From Microbacterium imperiale (GTDB lineage Bacteria > Actinomycetota > Actinomycetes > Actinomycetales > Microbacteriaceae), in assembly GCF_017876655.1 (NCBI RefSeq), contig NZ_JAGIOK010000001.1, positions 2,108,001 through 2,172,000 on the forward strand: 64,000 bases of DNA. Direction: 5' to 3'. A program made the translations under genes and the position numbers. Positions 9,191-17,883 of this stretch are shown here, piece by piece. Below the pieces are notes generated by a model, which saw nothing but the letters and a program-made list of their open reading frames with translations, searched no databases and was not told the origin of the DNA. The stretch's first letter is position 1, and every line of letters begins with the position of its first letter.

Positions 9191-10356
9191 TGGCCGAGGT
9201 CCGGTACGTTCCTGCGACGGGGGCGGAGCCCTGGCGCGTGGCGTCGGCGCCCGGTGCCGTCGTCGCCCTGCCCGCGAACGTGTCGATCCCGACGATCGAC
9301 GCCGTCTGGCGTCGGCTGGGCGAGCGCGGTATCGGCGCGGTGATCGAGGCCCTCACCGGCGCGTTCGGCACCTCGCTCGCGGCGATCCCGGACTTCGTGC
9401 TCGCGATCGTCGAGGGCGAGGGGCTTCGCGTCGCCGTGCGCGGTCCGGTCGAGCTGGTCGTCGAGACCGAGACCGGCCCGGTGTCGGTGTCGGGCGCGGG
9501 CGTCTCGACCTGGGCTGAACGCCACCTTCCCGCCGTGCAGCGCGCCTCGGCGATGTTCGTCGGCGCGGCGGACGAGACCGCGTCGCTGCCGCTCGTGGAC
9601 GGGGTCGTCCCTGCCGACGCGGTGAGCATCGACGTGACCGGTGCCCGCGCCGGCGTCCGCGCGCCCGTCGCGGCGGTGGCACCCGAGCCCGCGGTCGAGC
9701 CGGAGCCGGAGTCAGAGCCCGAGCCCGAGTCGGAGCCTGGGCTGGCGCCGGATCCCGAGCCCGCGCCCGAGCCCGAGCCGGCCGTCGAGGCGGCGGCATC
9801 CGAGGATCAGGTCATGATCTGGGGCGAGACCATCGTGCGGCCGACGTCCGCTCCCGTGATCGAGCCGCCCGACGAGGCGACGCTGGTCTCGGGCAACACG
9901 GCCGTCGTCGGCGACCACGACGGCGAGACCATCGCCGTCGCCGACATCCGCGGCGCGCGACGCGGCGACGCCGCCGTCTACGAGTCGACCGAGATCGTGC
10001 CGGCGCGGCGCATCGCCCGCGGGCGGATCCGGATCTCGGACGGCCAGGTGGTCGAGCTCGACAACACCGTGATCGTGGGTCGGCGACCGCGCTCGTCGCG
10101 CTCGACCGGGGACACCCTGCCCACCCTCGTGGCGGTGGAAAGCCCCGAGCAGGACATCTCACGCAACCACGTCGAGATCCGCGCCGAAGGCGAGCACGTG
10201 CTGGTCGTCGACCTCGACACGACGAACGGCTCCGTGCTCATGCGCGGCGGGAACGACCCGGTGCGCCTGCACCCGAACGAGCCCACCATGGTGGTCACGG
10301 GCGACGTGCTCGACATCGGCGACGGCGTGACGATCGCCTTCGAGGATCTGCCGTGA
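9190..10356 (+). CDS. FHA domain protein with Glu-Pro linker
   Basis: 388 residues. An N-terminal region of about 160 residues matches nothing I recognise. It is followed by an acidic Pro/Glu repeat (EPEPESEPEPESEPG and similar, about residues 160-200) and a variable linker. The C-terminal FHA domain (about 295-388) has IVGRRPR, ISRNHVEI and DTTNGSVL. The linker holds ETIVRP (about 9829-9840), resembling the TVxR motifs in the neighbouring kinases. The gene starts in a TGATG overlap with the phosphatase and ends overlapping the kinase GTG (GTGA). Probably a phosphothreonine-binding adaptor. Confidence 0.88.
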   Translation: MAEVRYVPATGAEPWRVASAPGAVVALPANVSIPTIDAVWRRLGERGIGAVIEALTGAFGTSLAAIPDFVLAIVEGEGLRVAVRGPVELVVETETGPVSVSGAGVSTWAERHLPAVQRASAMFVGAADETASLPLVDGVVPADAVSIDVTGARAGVRAPVAAVAPEPAVEPEPESEPEPESEPGLAPDPEPAPEPEPAVEAAASEDQVMIWGETIVRPTSAPVIEPPDEATLVSGNTAVVGDHDGETIAVADIRGARRGDAAVYESTEIVPARRIARGRIRISDGQVVELDNTVIVGRRPRSSRSTGDTLPTLVAVESPEQDISRNHVEIRAEGEHVLVVDLDTTNGSVLMRGGNDPVRLHPNEPTMVVTGDVLDIGDGVTIAFEDLP

Positions 10357-12023
10357 GCTCGAAGCGGCCTCCCGCGCCGCCGCCGCAGCTGCCCGGCTTC
10401 ACCTACCTCGAGCTGCTGGGATCGGGCGGATTCGCCGACGTCTACCTGTACGAGCAGCACCTGCCCCGTCGCAAGGTCGCCGTCAAGGTGCTGCTGCCCG
10501 AGCGGATGGCGGGCGGATCGGTCGAGCAGTTCACCGCCGAGGCGAACGTCATGGCGATGCTCTCGACGCATCCCGCGATCGTCACGATCTACCAGGCGGG
10601 TCTCGCCGACGACCAGCGACCCTACCTGGTCATGGAGAACTGCCCGCGTCCGAACCTGCAGGTGCGCTACCGCGCCGCGGCGTTCTCGGTCGCCGAGGCG
10701 CTGCGCGTGGGCATCCAGGTGGCCGCCGCCGTCGAGACGGCCCACCGCGCCGGCATCCTGCATCGCGACATCAAGCCGGCCAACATCCTCGTCACCGAGT
10801 ACAACCGTCCGGCGCTGACCGACTTCGGCATCGCGACGACCACCGACGGCGGGGACGAGACGGCGGCCATGTCGATCCCGTGGTCACCGCCCGAAGCCTT
10901 CGGCGACCAGCCCGACTCGGGGGTGCGGTCGGACGTGTACGCGCTCGGCGCCACGATCTACACGCTGCTCGCCGGCCGCTCGCCGTTCGAAGAGCCGGGC
11001 GGGCGCAACACCGCCGCCGACCTGATCCACCGCATCGAGACGATGCCGGCCGCCCCGCTCGAGCGCGCCGACGTGCCGGCGTCGCTGCAGCAGGCGCTCG
11101 CGCGCGCACTGGCGAAGAGCCCGTCGGCTCGCTTCGACAGTGCCGTCTCGTTCGCGCGGGCGCTGCAGCGCGTGCAGATCGAGCTCGCGCACTCCGTGAC
11201 GCCGATCGACATCCTCGACGACTCGCCCGAAGCCGAGGACGAGGAGGACACCGACGGCGAGCTCACCCGCGTCCGAGGGATCGTCAGCATCGAACCGACG
11301 ACGGCCCCTCCCGCCGGGTCCACCCGCCGCAAGGATCGCACGGATGCCGTTTCGCCGTTCGCCCCGTCCGCGGCCGCGGCTGCGCCGGCCGCGCCGACCG
11401 AGGCGGACCACACCGTGCTACGGCCGTCGGCGGGGGAGCGCGACGCCACCGTGCGCCGACCGCGGACGCTCGACGCGGCACCCGAGCAGACGGTGCAGCG
11501 ACGACAGCCCGCCGCGCCGTCGTCGGCCCCCGCGGGCGCCGATTCCGACGTGGCGGCCGTGCCGCCCGGCGGAGCATCCACGGGCGGCACCGAGCCCGAG
11601 CAGCGGCCCCGGTCGCGGTCGTGGCTGTGGATCAGTCTCGGCGCGGTCGCGGCGGCGCTCGTCGTCGCGGTGGTCGTGGTCGCGAGTATGCTGCAGCCGC
11701 CCGCGACGGCAGAGCCCGAGGACTCCCCGGCACCCACGAGCGCACCGCAAGACCCGCTCGCCGGTTTCGTGCCGCGCGTCGGAGACCTCGCGGGCGCGGC
11801 ATCCGGTGATCAGGTCACGTTCACGTGGACGAACCCCGATCCCGTCGAGGGCGACACCTACCTCTGGTACCCCGTGACGCTCGACGGTGCGGGAGCGCCG
11901 CAGCGCGTCGACACCGCGACCGTGGCCGTTCCCGCCGACCCGTCGGGGCGCACGTGCATCGAGGTGCAGCTGGTGCGCTCGAACGGCGGGGCGGGCGACG
12001 CCGTCCGCGGCTGCACGCCCTGA
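10353..12023 (+). CDS. Membrane Ser/Thr protein kinase (PknB-type, no PASTA)
   Basis: 556 residues from a GTG overlapping the FHA stop. Kinase motifs: GSGGFADV (23-30), VAVK with K45, HRDIKPAN (D139) and DFG (157-159). The APE motif is altered to SPPE (178-181). A juxtamembrane linker (about 285-423) is rich in Pro/Ala and contains three TVxR-like sites (TVLRP at 354, TVRRP at 366, TVQRR at 380). One membrane segment spans about 424-447. The outer domain of about 105 residues has an FN3-like strand (VTFTWTNPDP) and two Cys, and no PASTA repeats. It is the kinase member of the PFNA-like cluster. Confidence 0.93.
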   Translation: MSSKRPPAPPPQLPGFTYLELLGSGGFADVYLYEQHLPRRKVAVKVLLPERMAGGSVEQFTAEANVMAMLSTHPAIVTIYQAGLADDQRPYLVMENCPRPNLQVRYRAAAFSVAEALRVGIQVAAAVETAHRAGILHRDIKPANILVTEYNRPALTDFGIATTTDGGDETAAMSIPWSPPEAFGDQPDSGVRSDVYALGATIYTLLAGRSPFEEPGGRNTAADLIHRIETMPAAPLERADVPASLQQALARALAKSPSARFDSAVSFARALQRVQIELAHSVTPIDILDDSPEAEDEEDTDGELTRVRGIVSIEPTTAPPAGSTRRKDRTDAVSPFAPSAAAAAPAAPTEADHTVLRPSAGERDATVRRPRTLDAAPEQTVQRRQPAAPSSAPAGADSDVAAVPPGGASTGGTEPEQRPRSRSWLWISLGAVAAALVVAVVVVASMLQPPATAEPEDSPAPTSAPQDPLAGFVPRVGDLAGAASGDQVTFTWTNPDPVEGDTYLWYPVTLDGAGAPQRVDTATVAVPADPSGRTCIEVQLVRSNGGAGDAVRGCTP

Positions 12024-12035
12024 CTCCGCGGGCGC

Positions 12036-13505
12036 TCAGTCGTCGCCGCGCCTCTCCTTATCGCGCTTGCGGGCCTCCTCCTCGGCCTTCCGCTGCTCCT
12101 CGTCGCGCTTCTTGGCCTCTTCCTCGGCCTTCTTCTCGGCTTCTTCGGCGGCTTTCGCCGCGTCCTTCGCGGCTTCCTCCGCCGCCTTCGCCGCTTCTTC
12201 GGCGGCCTTTCGCTCCGCCTCCGACACGCCCGGGCCCCCGCCCCTGTCGGTCGCGTCCTCGACCGGCGGGGCGGGGGCCTCGTCGACGGGCTCCTCGACG
12301 ACGGTCGCCGGCTGAGGGGTCTCGACGGGCGCGGGCTCGGGTGCTGGGGACTGCTCCGTGTCGGCGGGGGTCGTGGGAGGCGCCTCGGGGCCGGCCGTGC
12401 CGGCCAGCCACGCTCCCGTGACCGCCGTCGCCGCGAGGGCGGCCGCGGCCAACCCGCCGATCAGCCCGACGCGGCGACGGGAGCGCCGCCGCTCGTCGTC
12501 CTCGTCCATCCGCACCGTCGTCGCCGCGCCTGCCCCGCCTGCGGCCAGGCCGCCGGCCGCTCCGGCGGCAGCCACGGCACCCGCAGCCGGCAGCACCCGG
12601 GTCTGCGTCGCGGTGGGGGCGGATGCTGCCGCGACCGCCGCGGGGATCGGTGGCAGTGCGGGCGTCGCCGGTCGGCGGGCGAGATCGGATGCCGCGGTGA
12701 ACACCTCGGCGGCGCTCGGCCGGTCCTCCGGCTGCATCGCGGTCATCCGGGTCAGCAGCGCCACCCAGTCCGCGCCGAGCGCGTCGGGGATCTCGGGGGC
12801 GACCGACAGGCGGGCGAGCGCCTCGCCGAAGCCCTCGGCGTGGGGGAAGGCCCGCCCACCGGTGAGCGACTCGAGCAGCACCAGGCCGAGCGCGTAGATA
12901 TCGGCGGGCGGCGCGGGCGGGGCGTTGGTCAGCTGCTCGGGGGCGAGGTACGCCGCCGTGCCGATCACCGTCCCGGGTTGCGTCAGGCGCGCCGCATCCA
13001 CGAGGACCGAGATGCCGAAGTCGGCGAGCTTCGCCCCCGACCGGCTGCCGGGGAGCGATGTCTGCGACAGCAGCACGTTCGAGGGCTTGATGTCGCGGTG
13101 CACGATGCCCGCCCCGTGCACGACGTGCAGCGCCTCGGCCAGGTCGGCGGCGAGGACGGCGACGTCGGCGGGCGGAAGCGGCCCGGCCGCGATCCGGGTG
13201 GCGAGGGTCGGGCCGTCGACGAACTCCATGACGAGATACTCGGCCCGGCCGGGCGAGAGCTGCGCGTCGTAGAGCGTGACGAGCGCGGGATGGTTCAGCG
13301 AGGCGAGCACGGTCATCTCGCTGCGTGCGCGGCTGGAGGTCGCCCCCTCCATCTCGGGACGGAGGAGCTTGATCGCGACGGTGCGGCCCAGCAGGACGTC
13401 CTCGGCGCGGTACACCCGCGCCATCCCGCCCTGGCCGACGCATTCGCCCAGCCGGTAGCGCCCATCGAGCATCGCCTCCGTGGCGGGAGGGTCGTTCGTG
13501 ACCAT
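12036..13505 (-). CDS. Membrane Ser/Thr protein kinase with long charged helical tail
   Basis: 489 residues, read leftwards and convergent with the first kinase 12 bases away. The start at 13505 is preceded by a strong AGGAGG; a longer in-frame reading is not needed. Motifs: GQGGMARV (24-31), VAIK with K46, HRDIKPSN (D138), DFG (162-164) and APE (188-190), so the kinase looks active. An Ala/Gly-rich linker, a membrane segment (about 346-369) and a Pro/Glu stretch follow. The last 60 residues (about 428-487) are almost only Ala, Glu, Lys, Arg and Asp in a helical pattern, predicted to lie outside the membrane. No PASTA domain. Confidence 0.93.
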   Translation of the reverse strand: MVTNDPPATEAMLDGRYRLGECVGQGGMARVYRAEDVLLGRTVAIKLLRPEMEGATSSRARSEMTVLASLNHPALVTLYDAQLSPGRAEYLVMEFVDGPTLATRIAAGPLPPADVAVLAADLAEALHVVHGAGIVHRDIKPSNVLLSQTSLPGSRSGAKLADFGISVLVDAARLTQPGTVIGTAAYLAPEQLTNAPPAPPADIYALGLVLLESLTGGRAFPHAEGFGEALARLSVAPEIPDALGADWVALLTRMTAMQPEDRPSAAEVFTAASDLARRPATPALPPIPAAVAAASAPTATQTRVLPAAGAVAAAGAAGGLAAGGAGAATTVRMDEDDERRRSRRRVGLIGGLAAAALAATAVTGAWLAGTAGPEAPPTTPADTEQSPAPEPAPVETPQPATVVEEPVDEAPAPPVEDATDRGGGPGVSEAERKAAEEAAKAAEEAAKDAAKAAEEAEKKAEEEAKKRDEEQRKAEEEARKRDKERRGDD

Positions 13506-13552
13506 GGCGTCCTCCTGAGAACGCGTCCTCGGGACGGACGCGAACACATCCC

Positions 13553-13558
13553 ACGGTA
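13553..13558 (-). promoter_or_regulatory. Probable -10 box for the second kinase gene
   Basis: Minus-strand TACCGT lies about 47 bases upstream of the kinase ATG. A CTGTCC stands 17 bases further upstream (13576-13581) as a weak -35. The resulting leader of roughly 40 bases contains the AGGAGG ribosome-binding site. Confidence 0.4.
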
Positions 13559-13620
13559 GGGATCGGCTCGTGCGCGGACAGGGTCTTGACACCCGAGCCG
13601 CGAGTCGACGGGGGAGCGGG

Positions 13621-14076
13621 TCAGCCCCGGCGCGAGCCGAGCACCTTCACGATGACCGACCGTCGCCGCAGCTCGGCGATCGTGCGGGTCTCCTCGTCGG
13701 CGTCGCGGCCGAGGGCGTGGACGTCCGACACGACGACGACATCGCCGGCGGTGAGGTGGCCGAACAGCCGCGACAGCCGCTCCTGCCAGCTCTCGCCGGT
13801 CTCGGGGGCGGGGTGGCGGAAGCCCTCGATCGGAACACCGAACTGCGCGAGCGCATCGCGCTGCGCCACGATGCTCGGCATGTCGTCGCGCGAGACGACG
13901 AGGCCGACGAGGCGGGCGCCCGCGGGGCGGGCGGCCCACCATTCCGGGCTCGGCTGCAGCGCGGCGAAGCTGTCGGGCAGCTCGTCGGTGGCCGCGTCGG
14001 GCAGGGCGATCGTGCGCGTCTCGGCGTAGTCGGCCGCGGGGCGCGTCGTGCGGTCGTCGTCGGTCGGGATGCTCAC
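13621..14076 (-). CDS. Stand-alone resolvase/invertase N-terminal-like domain
   Basis: 151 residues. The C-terminal 100 residues align by eye with the catalytic domain of serine recombinases: LVGLVVSRDD with a Ser in register with the catalytic Ser of YxRVS, then AQRDALAQFGV, then GDVVVVSDVHALGRDADE matching the usual GDxLVVxxLDRLGRs block. The Arg of RVS is Val, and there is no helix-turn-helix or large C-terminal DNA-binding domain. Recombination activity is therefore doubtful. The N-terminal 50 residues are unique. It lies alone between a kinase and an antiporter with no inverted repeats or mobile genes nearby. It could be a domesticated regulator or a decayed recombinase. Confidence 0.65.
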   Translation of the reverse strand: MSIPTDDDRTTRPAADYAETRTIALPDAATDELPDSFAALQPSPEWWAARPAGARLVGLVVSRDDMPSIVAQRDALAQFGVPIEGFRHPAPETGESWQERLSRLFGHLTAGDVVVVSDVHALGRDADEETRTIAELRRRSVIVKVLGSRRG

Positions 14077-14123
14077 CCTCCCATTGTCGCCGACACGAGA
14101 ACGGTTTTCACCATGTCGTCGCG

Positions 14124-15824
14124 TCAGAGATCGTTCCGGCGCATCTCGAGGCTCACCTGCTGAGCATCGAGCCGCCGCTGCGACTCCCGCAGCACCTCGG
14201 ACGAGAACGCGCCCTCACTCGCGAGCTCGAGCAGTCGCGCGCGCATCGTCGCGATGACGAGCAGCTGCAGCTCGCGGGCCTGGGTGCCGGCATCCTCGTC
14301 CGCCGCCTGCTCGAGCCGCCGCCGCGCGATGGCGAGCGTCCGGTCGTCCCACGTGCCGCCGTGCTCGAGTGCGAGCGTGGGATCGGCGAGCCGCTCGACG
14401 GCAGCCGAGCGCAGGGCGTCGTCGAGTGCCTCGCGCTCTTCGTGCAGCAGCGTCGTGTCGTCCGCCGTGCTCGGGATGCGCAGCAGCCGGACGAGGCCCG
14501 GAAGCGTCAGGCCCTGCAGCAGCAGACTGATCACCGCGACGAGGAAGGCGGTGAGGATGAGCAGCTCGCGGTCGGGGGTGTCGCGGGGAAGCGTCTGGGC
14601 GGCGGCGAGGGTGACGACCCCGCGCATGCCGGCCCACACGATGATCGTGCCGTGCTTCCATCCGAGCGGGGAGGCCTCGTAGTAGTCCAGATCGTGGAAG
14701 GCGCGGGTGAGCCGGTTGCGCATGCTCTGCAGCCGACGACGCGCGGCGCCGGGCTGTCCGCCGCGCCCGCCGAAGTCCGCCGGAACGGCGTCGAGACGGT
14801 CGGCGATGAGCTCGAGGCGCTCGCGCTGGCGGGTGCGCGCGCGTCGCCCCTGCACGAAGATGAGCGCCGCGACGTAGGCGGCGCGGATGACCAGCAGGAT
14901 CGCGAGCGAGGCCAGCGCGAGCAGCACGGCTGTGCCGGGACCGTTCTGCTGCTCGGTGTTGTCGTCGAGGATGCCGCGCAGCTCGAGCCCCATGATGAGG
15001 AAGACACCGCCCTCGAGCATGAGCTCGACGGTGCGCCAGTTGATCTCATCCGACACCCGCAGCTCCGCCGTGAAGCGGCGCGCCGCTCCTTGGCCCGTCG
15101 TGATTCCCGCGGCAACGGCGGCCACCAGTCCCGACCCCCCGAGGTGCTCGGTGGGCAGGTAGGCGACGAAGGGCACTACGAAGCCGAGCGCGGTCGCGGC
15201 GACGGTGTTCATGCGCGCGCGGATGCTCAGATTGAGCAACCCCACGACGACACCGACGGCGACGGCCGCGACGATGCCCCACACGAACGTCCCGACGGTG
15301 TCGGCGAACGCGAAGCCTCCGGCGACCGCAGCGATCGCGCTGCGCAGCAGCACGAGCGCCGTCGCGTCGTTGATGAGGCTCTCGCCCTCAAGGATCGTGA
15401 CGACGCGCGGCGAGATGCCCAGGCGTTTGACGATGGACGTGGCGACCGCGTCGCTCGGGCTGAGCACCGCTCCGAGCGCGACGGCGAGGGGGAACCCGAC
15501 CTGCGGCAGCACGAGGGTGATGAACCCGCCGATCGCGAGGGCGCTGATGACGACCAGCGCGACGGCGAGCCCCGAGATCGAGGGGAGGTCGCGGCGGAAC
15601 TCGACCGCCGGAAGACGGACCGCGGCGGCATAGAGCAAGGGCGGCAGCACGCCGACGAGGATGAGCTCCGGATCGACCTCGAACGGCCCGAGGACCGGCA
15701 GCCACGATGCCGCGAGTCCGACCGCGACGAGGATGAGCGGCCCCGCGACGCCGAGCTTCTGCGACAGCGACGTCGAGAACGCGATCACGACGACGCCGAG
15801 GATCAGTCCGGTGAGCAGCTCCAT
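14124..15824 (-). CDS. Na+/H+ antiporter, CPA1 (NhaP) family
   Basis: 566 residues with about 12 membrane segments in the first 430. The CPA1 signature is clear: LSPSDAVATSIVKRLG followed by EGESLINDATALV, with the ND pair that binds the cation. An insert of about 60 charged residues (about 320-385) follows segment 9, and the C-terminal 110 residues form a cytoplasmic helical region, as in bacterial NhaP-like exchangers. It exchanges Na+ or K+ for H+ at the cytoplasmic membrane for pH and salt homeostasis; ion choice cannot be read. The gene is 12 bases downstream of mdh and may be co-transcribed with it. Confidence 0.92.
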   Translation of the reverse strand: MELLTGLILGVVVIAFSTSLSQKLGVAGPLILVAVGLAASWLPVLGPFEVDPELILVGVLPPLLYAAAVRLPAVEFRRDLPSISGLAVALVVISALAIGGFITLVLPQVGFPLAVALGAVLSPSDAVATSIVKRLGISPRVVTILEGESLINDATALVLLRSAIAAVAGGFAFADTVGTFVWGIVAAVAVGVVVGLLNLSIRARMNTVAATALGFVVPFVAYLPTEHLGGSGLVAAVAAGITTGQGAARRFTAELRVSDEINWRTVELMLEGGVFLIMGLELRGILDDNTEQQNGPGTAVLLALASLAILLVIRAAYVAALIFVQGRRARTRQRERLELIADRLDAVPADFGGRGGQPGAARRRLQSMRNRLTRAFHDLDYYEASPLGWKHGTIIVWAGMRGVVTLAAAQTLPRDTPDRELLILTAFLVAVISLLLQGLTLPGLVRLLRIPSTADDTTLLHEEREALDDALRSAAVERLADPTLALEHGGTWDDRTLAIARRRLEQAADEDAGTQARELQLLVIATMRARLLELASEGAFSSEVLRESQRRLDAQQVSLEMRRNDL

Positions 15825-15836
15825 CGCGGCCCCGCC

Positions 15837-16841
15837 TCAGAGGATGCCGAGGGCCCGCACGGCATCGCGCTCGTCGACGAGCTCGGCGACCGAGGCGTCC
15901 AGTCGCGATCGTCCGCGGTCGTCGAGCTCGAGGCCGGGGACGACCCGGTATCCCGAGCCGTCGCTCGTGACCGGGAACGAGCACACCAGTCCCTCGGGCA
16001 CGCCGTACTCGCCGCGCGAGACCACGGCGGCGGAGGTGCGGCGTCCGCCCGTGCCACGGACGTCGTCGCGCACGTGGCGCAGTGCGGCGTTGGCGGCCGA
16101 GGCGGCCGACGACGCTCCACGCACCGCGATGATCTCGGCGCCGCGCTTGGCGACGCGAGGCACGAACTCCTCGTCGAGCCAGGTGCGCGCGGCATCCGCT
16201 CCGCCGAGGCGCTCGGCCAGCACCTCGCCGGCGGGGCGGCCGCCGACGGTCGCGGCGGCGATGTCGGGGAACTGGGTCGCGGAGTGGTTGCCCCAGATCG
16301 TCACGCCCTCGATCTCGGTCACCGGCACGTCCAGGCGCGCGGCCAGCTGGGCGACAGCCCGCTCGTGGTCGAGCCGGGTCAGTGCGCTGAAGCGCTCGGC
16401 CGGCACGCCCTCCGCGGCCGAGGCGGCGATGAGCGCGTTCGTGTTGGCGGGGTTTCCCACCACGAGCACCCGGACATCGGATGCCGCAGCCGCGGCGATC
16501 GCGGTGCCCTGCGGGCCGAAGATGCCCGCGTTGGCGGCGAGCAGGTCACCGCGCTCCATGCCGGCCGTCCGCGGCCGGGCGCCCACGAGCATCGCGATGT
16601 TGGCTCCCGCGAAGCCCGTGCGGGCATCGTCGGTGACCTCGACCGACCGCAGCAGCGGGAAGGCGCCGTCCTGCAGTTCGAGCGCCGTGCCCTCGGCGGC
16701 GCGCACGCCGGCGGGGATCTCGAGCAGCCGGAGGTGGACGGGGCGGTCGGGGCCGAGCATCTCGCCGGCGGCGATGCGGAACAGCAGCGCATAACCGATC
16801 TGACCGGCGGCGCCCGTGACGGTGACGGTGGTGGCGTCCAT
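15837..16841 (-). CDS. mdh: Malate dehydrogenase
   Basis: 334 residues, close to the usual length of about 330 for this MDH group. The N-terminal [18 protein letters not shown] is the NAD-binding loop. [21 protein letters not shown] and [13 protein letters not shown] (catalytic His) are the standard MDH motifs. It oxidises malate to oxaloacetate with NAD+ in the TCA cycle. It is divergent from the RpiR regulator; the 92 bases between them hold the promoters of both. Confidence 0.96.
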   Translation of the reverse strand: MDATTVTVTGAAGQIGYALLFRIAAGEMLGPDRPVHLRLLEIPAGVRAAEGTALELQDGAFPLLRSVEVTDDARTGFAGANIAMLVGARPRTAGMERGDLLAANAGIFGPQGTAIAAAAASDVRVLVVGNPANTNALIAASAAEGVPAERFSALTRLDHERAVAQLAARLDVPVTEIEGVTIWGNHSATQFPDIAAATVGGRPAGEVLAERLGGADAARTWLDEEFVPRVAKRGAEIIAVRGASSAASAANAALRHVRDDVRGTGGRRTSAAVVSRGEYGVPEGLVCSFPVTSDGSGYRVVPGLELDDRGRSRLDASVAELVDERDAVRALGIL

Positions 16842-16886
16842 GTGCCGAGCCTATTCCCGTCGTTCATCCGGCCGTTCGCACGAAGG

Positions 16887-16895
16887 CGTTACATT
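16887..16895 (+). promoter_or_regulatory. CGTTACATT: rpiR -10 region and possible operator
   Basis: TACATT (16890-16895) fits a -10 box for the regulator gene starting at 16934. The overlapping octamer CGTTACAT is the exact reverse complement of ATGTAACG at 17854-17861, in front of the phosphatase/ABC operon. The shared octamer suggests the regulator binds both places; this is inference. Confidence 0.4.
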
Positions 16896-16933
16896 CGGTC
16901 GGAACTCGTCTCCCTCGACGCGCAAGGACGGCC

Positions 16934-17764
16934 ATGACGATCTCCCGCCCCGAACTCAGCGTGCTGGCGCGCATCCGCTCGTCCGCGTCGCTGCTCGGTC
17001 CGAGCGAGGCGAAGGTCGCCGCGCTCATCGTCGAACGCGCCGATGAGGTCGTCGAATGGTCGACGGCGGAACTGGCGCAGGCCGCGGGCACGTCGACGGC
17101 GACGGTCATCCGCGCGTGCCAGAGTCTGGGCTTCCGCGGTTTCCAGCACCTGCGCCTCGAGCTGGCACGCTCCGCGCCGATGAAGGCACGCGACGGCGAC
17201 GACGTCGCCTCGGGCGCCTTCGACGACGCCGTCGAAGCCGTGCGGCTCGCGCAGGAGAGCGTCAGCCCCGCGAGCGTCGCCGCTGCGGTCGAGCTGCTGC
17301 GGGGCGCGCGGCGGGTCGTGCTCGTGAGCAACGGCTTCTCGGGACCGCCATTGCAGGACTTCGCGATGCGCCTGAGCACTCTCGGGCGGGCGGTCGAGGC
17401 TCCGATCGACCCGCTGGCGCAGCAGTTCGCCGTCGCCTCACTCGGCGAGGACGACCTGTGCTTCGCCCTCAGCTACTCGGGGGCCAACGTGCAGACCCTC
17501 CGCGCCGCGGCGGCCGCCCGCGATCGCGGCACTCCGGTCGCCGCCGTGACGAGCTTCGCCCGGTCGCCGCTCGGCCGGATCGCCGGGGTGGTCGTCGCGA
17601 CGGGGCCGGCCGCGGCCGCCCATGACGTCGATCCCTTCCTCGCGCGCATCGGGCACACGGTCGTGCTCCACGCGCTGCACTCGGGTCTCGCCGACGGCAC
17701 CACGCCGACGGATGCCGCGGGCATGCGTCACGTCGTCGCGGACGCCATCGCCGAGGAGGAGTAG
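16934..17764 (+). CDS. MurR/RpiR-family transcriptional regulator
   Basis: 276 residues. The N-terminal HTH_6 domain (about 1-80) has LGPSEAKVAALIVERADEV and the recognition-helix region TSTATVIRACQSLGFRGFQ. The C-terminal SIS domain (about 110-250) has VVLVSNGFSGPPLQDFAMRL and FALSYSGANVQTL. SIS domains in this family bind phosphorylated sugars or related phosphate esters. The start is supported by AAGGACGG just upstream. The gene is followed by a PTP-type phosphatase, a phosphoesterase, an ABC importer and a histidine phosphatase, so it probably controls that set. Confidence 0.92.
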   Translation: MTISRPELSVLARIRSSASLLGPSEAKVAALIVERADEVVEWSTAELAQAAGTSTATVIRACQSLGFRGFQHLRLELARSAPMKARDGDDVASGAFDDAVEAVRLAQESVSPASVAAAVELLRGARRVVLVSNGFSGPPLQDFAMRLSTLGRAVEAPIDPLAQQFAVASLGEDDLCFALSYSGANVQTLRAAAAARDRGTPVAAVTSFARSPLGRIAGVVVATGPAAAAHDVDPFLARIGHTVVLHALHSGLADGTTPTDAAGMRHVVADAIAEEE

Positions 17765-17794
17765 CCCCCAGCGTTCACTTTCCGGTCAGCCGCG

Positions 17795-17823
17795 CGTCAC
17801 CGCCGTGCCAGCATCCGGTGACG
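17795..17823. repeat. Inverted repeat after the RpiR gene
   Basis: CGTCACCG (17795-17802) and CGGTGACG (17816-17823) form an 8-bp stem with a 13-base loop. There is no T-run, so it is either a weak terminator for the regulator gene or an operator in front of the following operon. Confidence 0.4.
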
Positions 17824-17853
17824 TCGGGCGACTGTAATCGCGTTCCGTGAGAG

Positions 17854-17872
17854 ATGTAACGCACGTAACGCA
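17854..17872 (+). promoter_or_regulatory. Tandem GTAACGCA repeats upstream of the phosphatase/ABC operon
   Basis: GTAACGCA occurs at 17856-17863 and 17865-17872, 9 bp apart, just before the ATG at 17884. The first copy begins with ATGTAACG, found inverted at the regulator's own promoter. A possible -10, TGTAAT, lies at 17833-17838, which would put the repeats just downstream of transcription start, a repressor position. Confidence 0.45.
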
Positions 17873-17883
17873 GGCTGGTCGCG

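Noticed and set aside
14361..16937. Long open frame (over 850 codons) on the plus strand opposite the antiporter and malate dehydrogenase genes
   Set aside because: Composition is Arg/Gly/Asp/His-rich without any domain, and it is antisense to two clear genes. High-GC DNA produces such frames through codon third-position bias.
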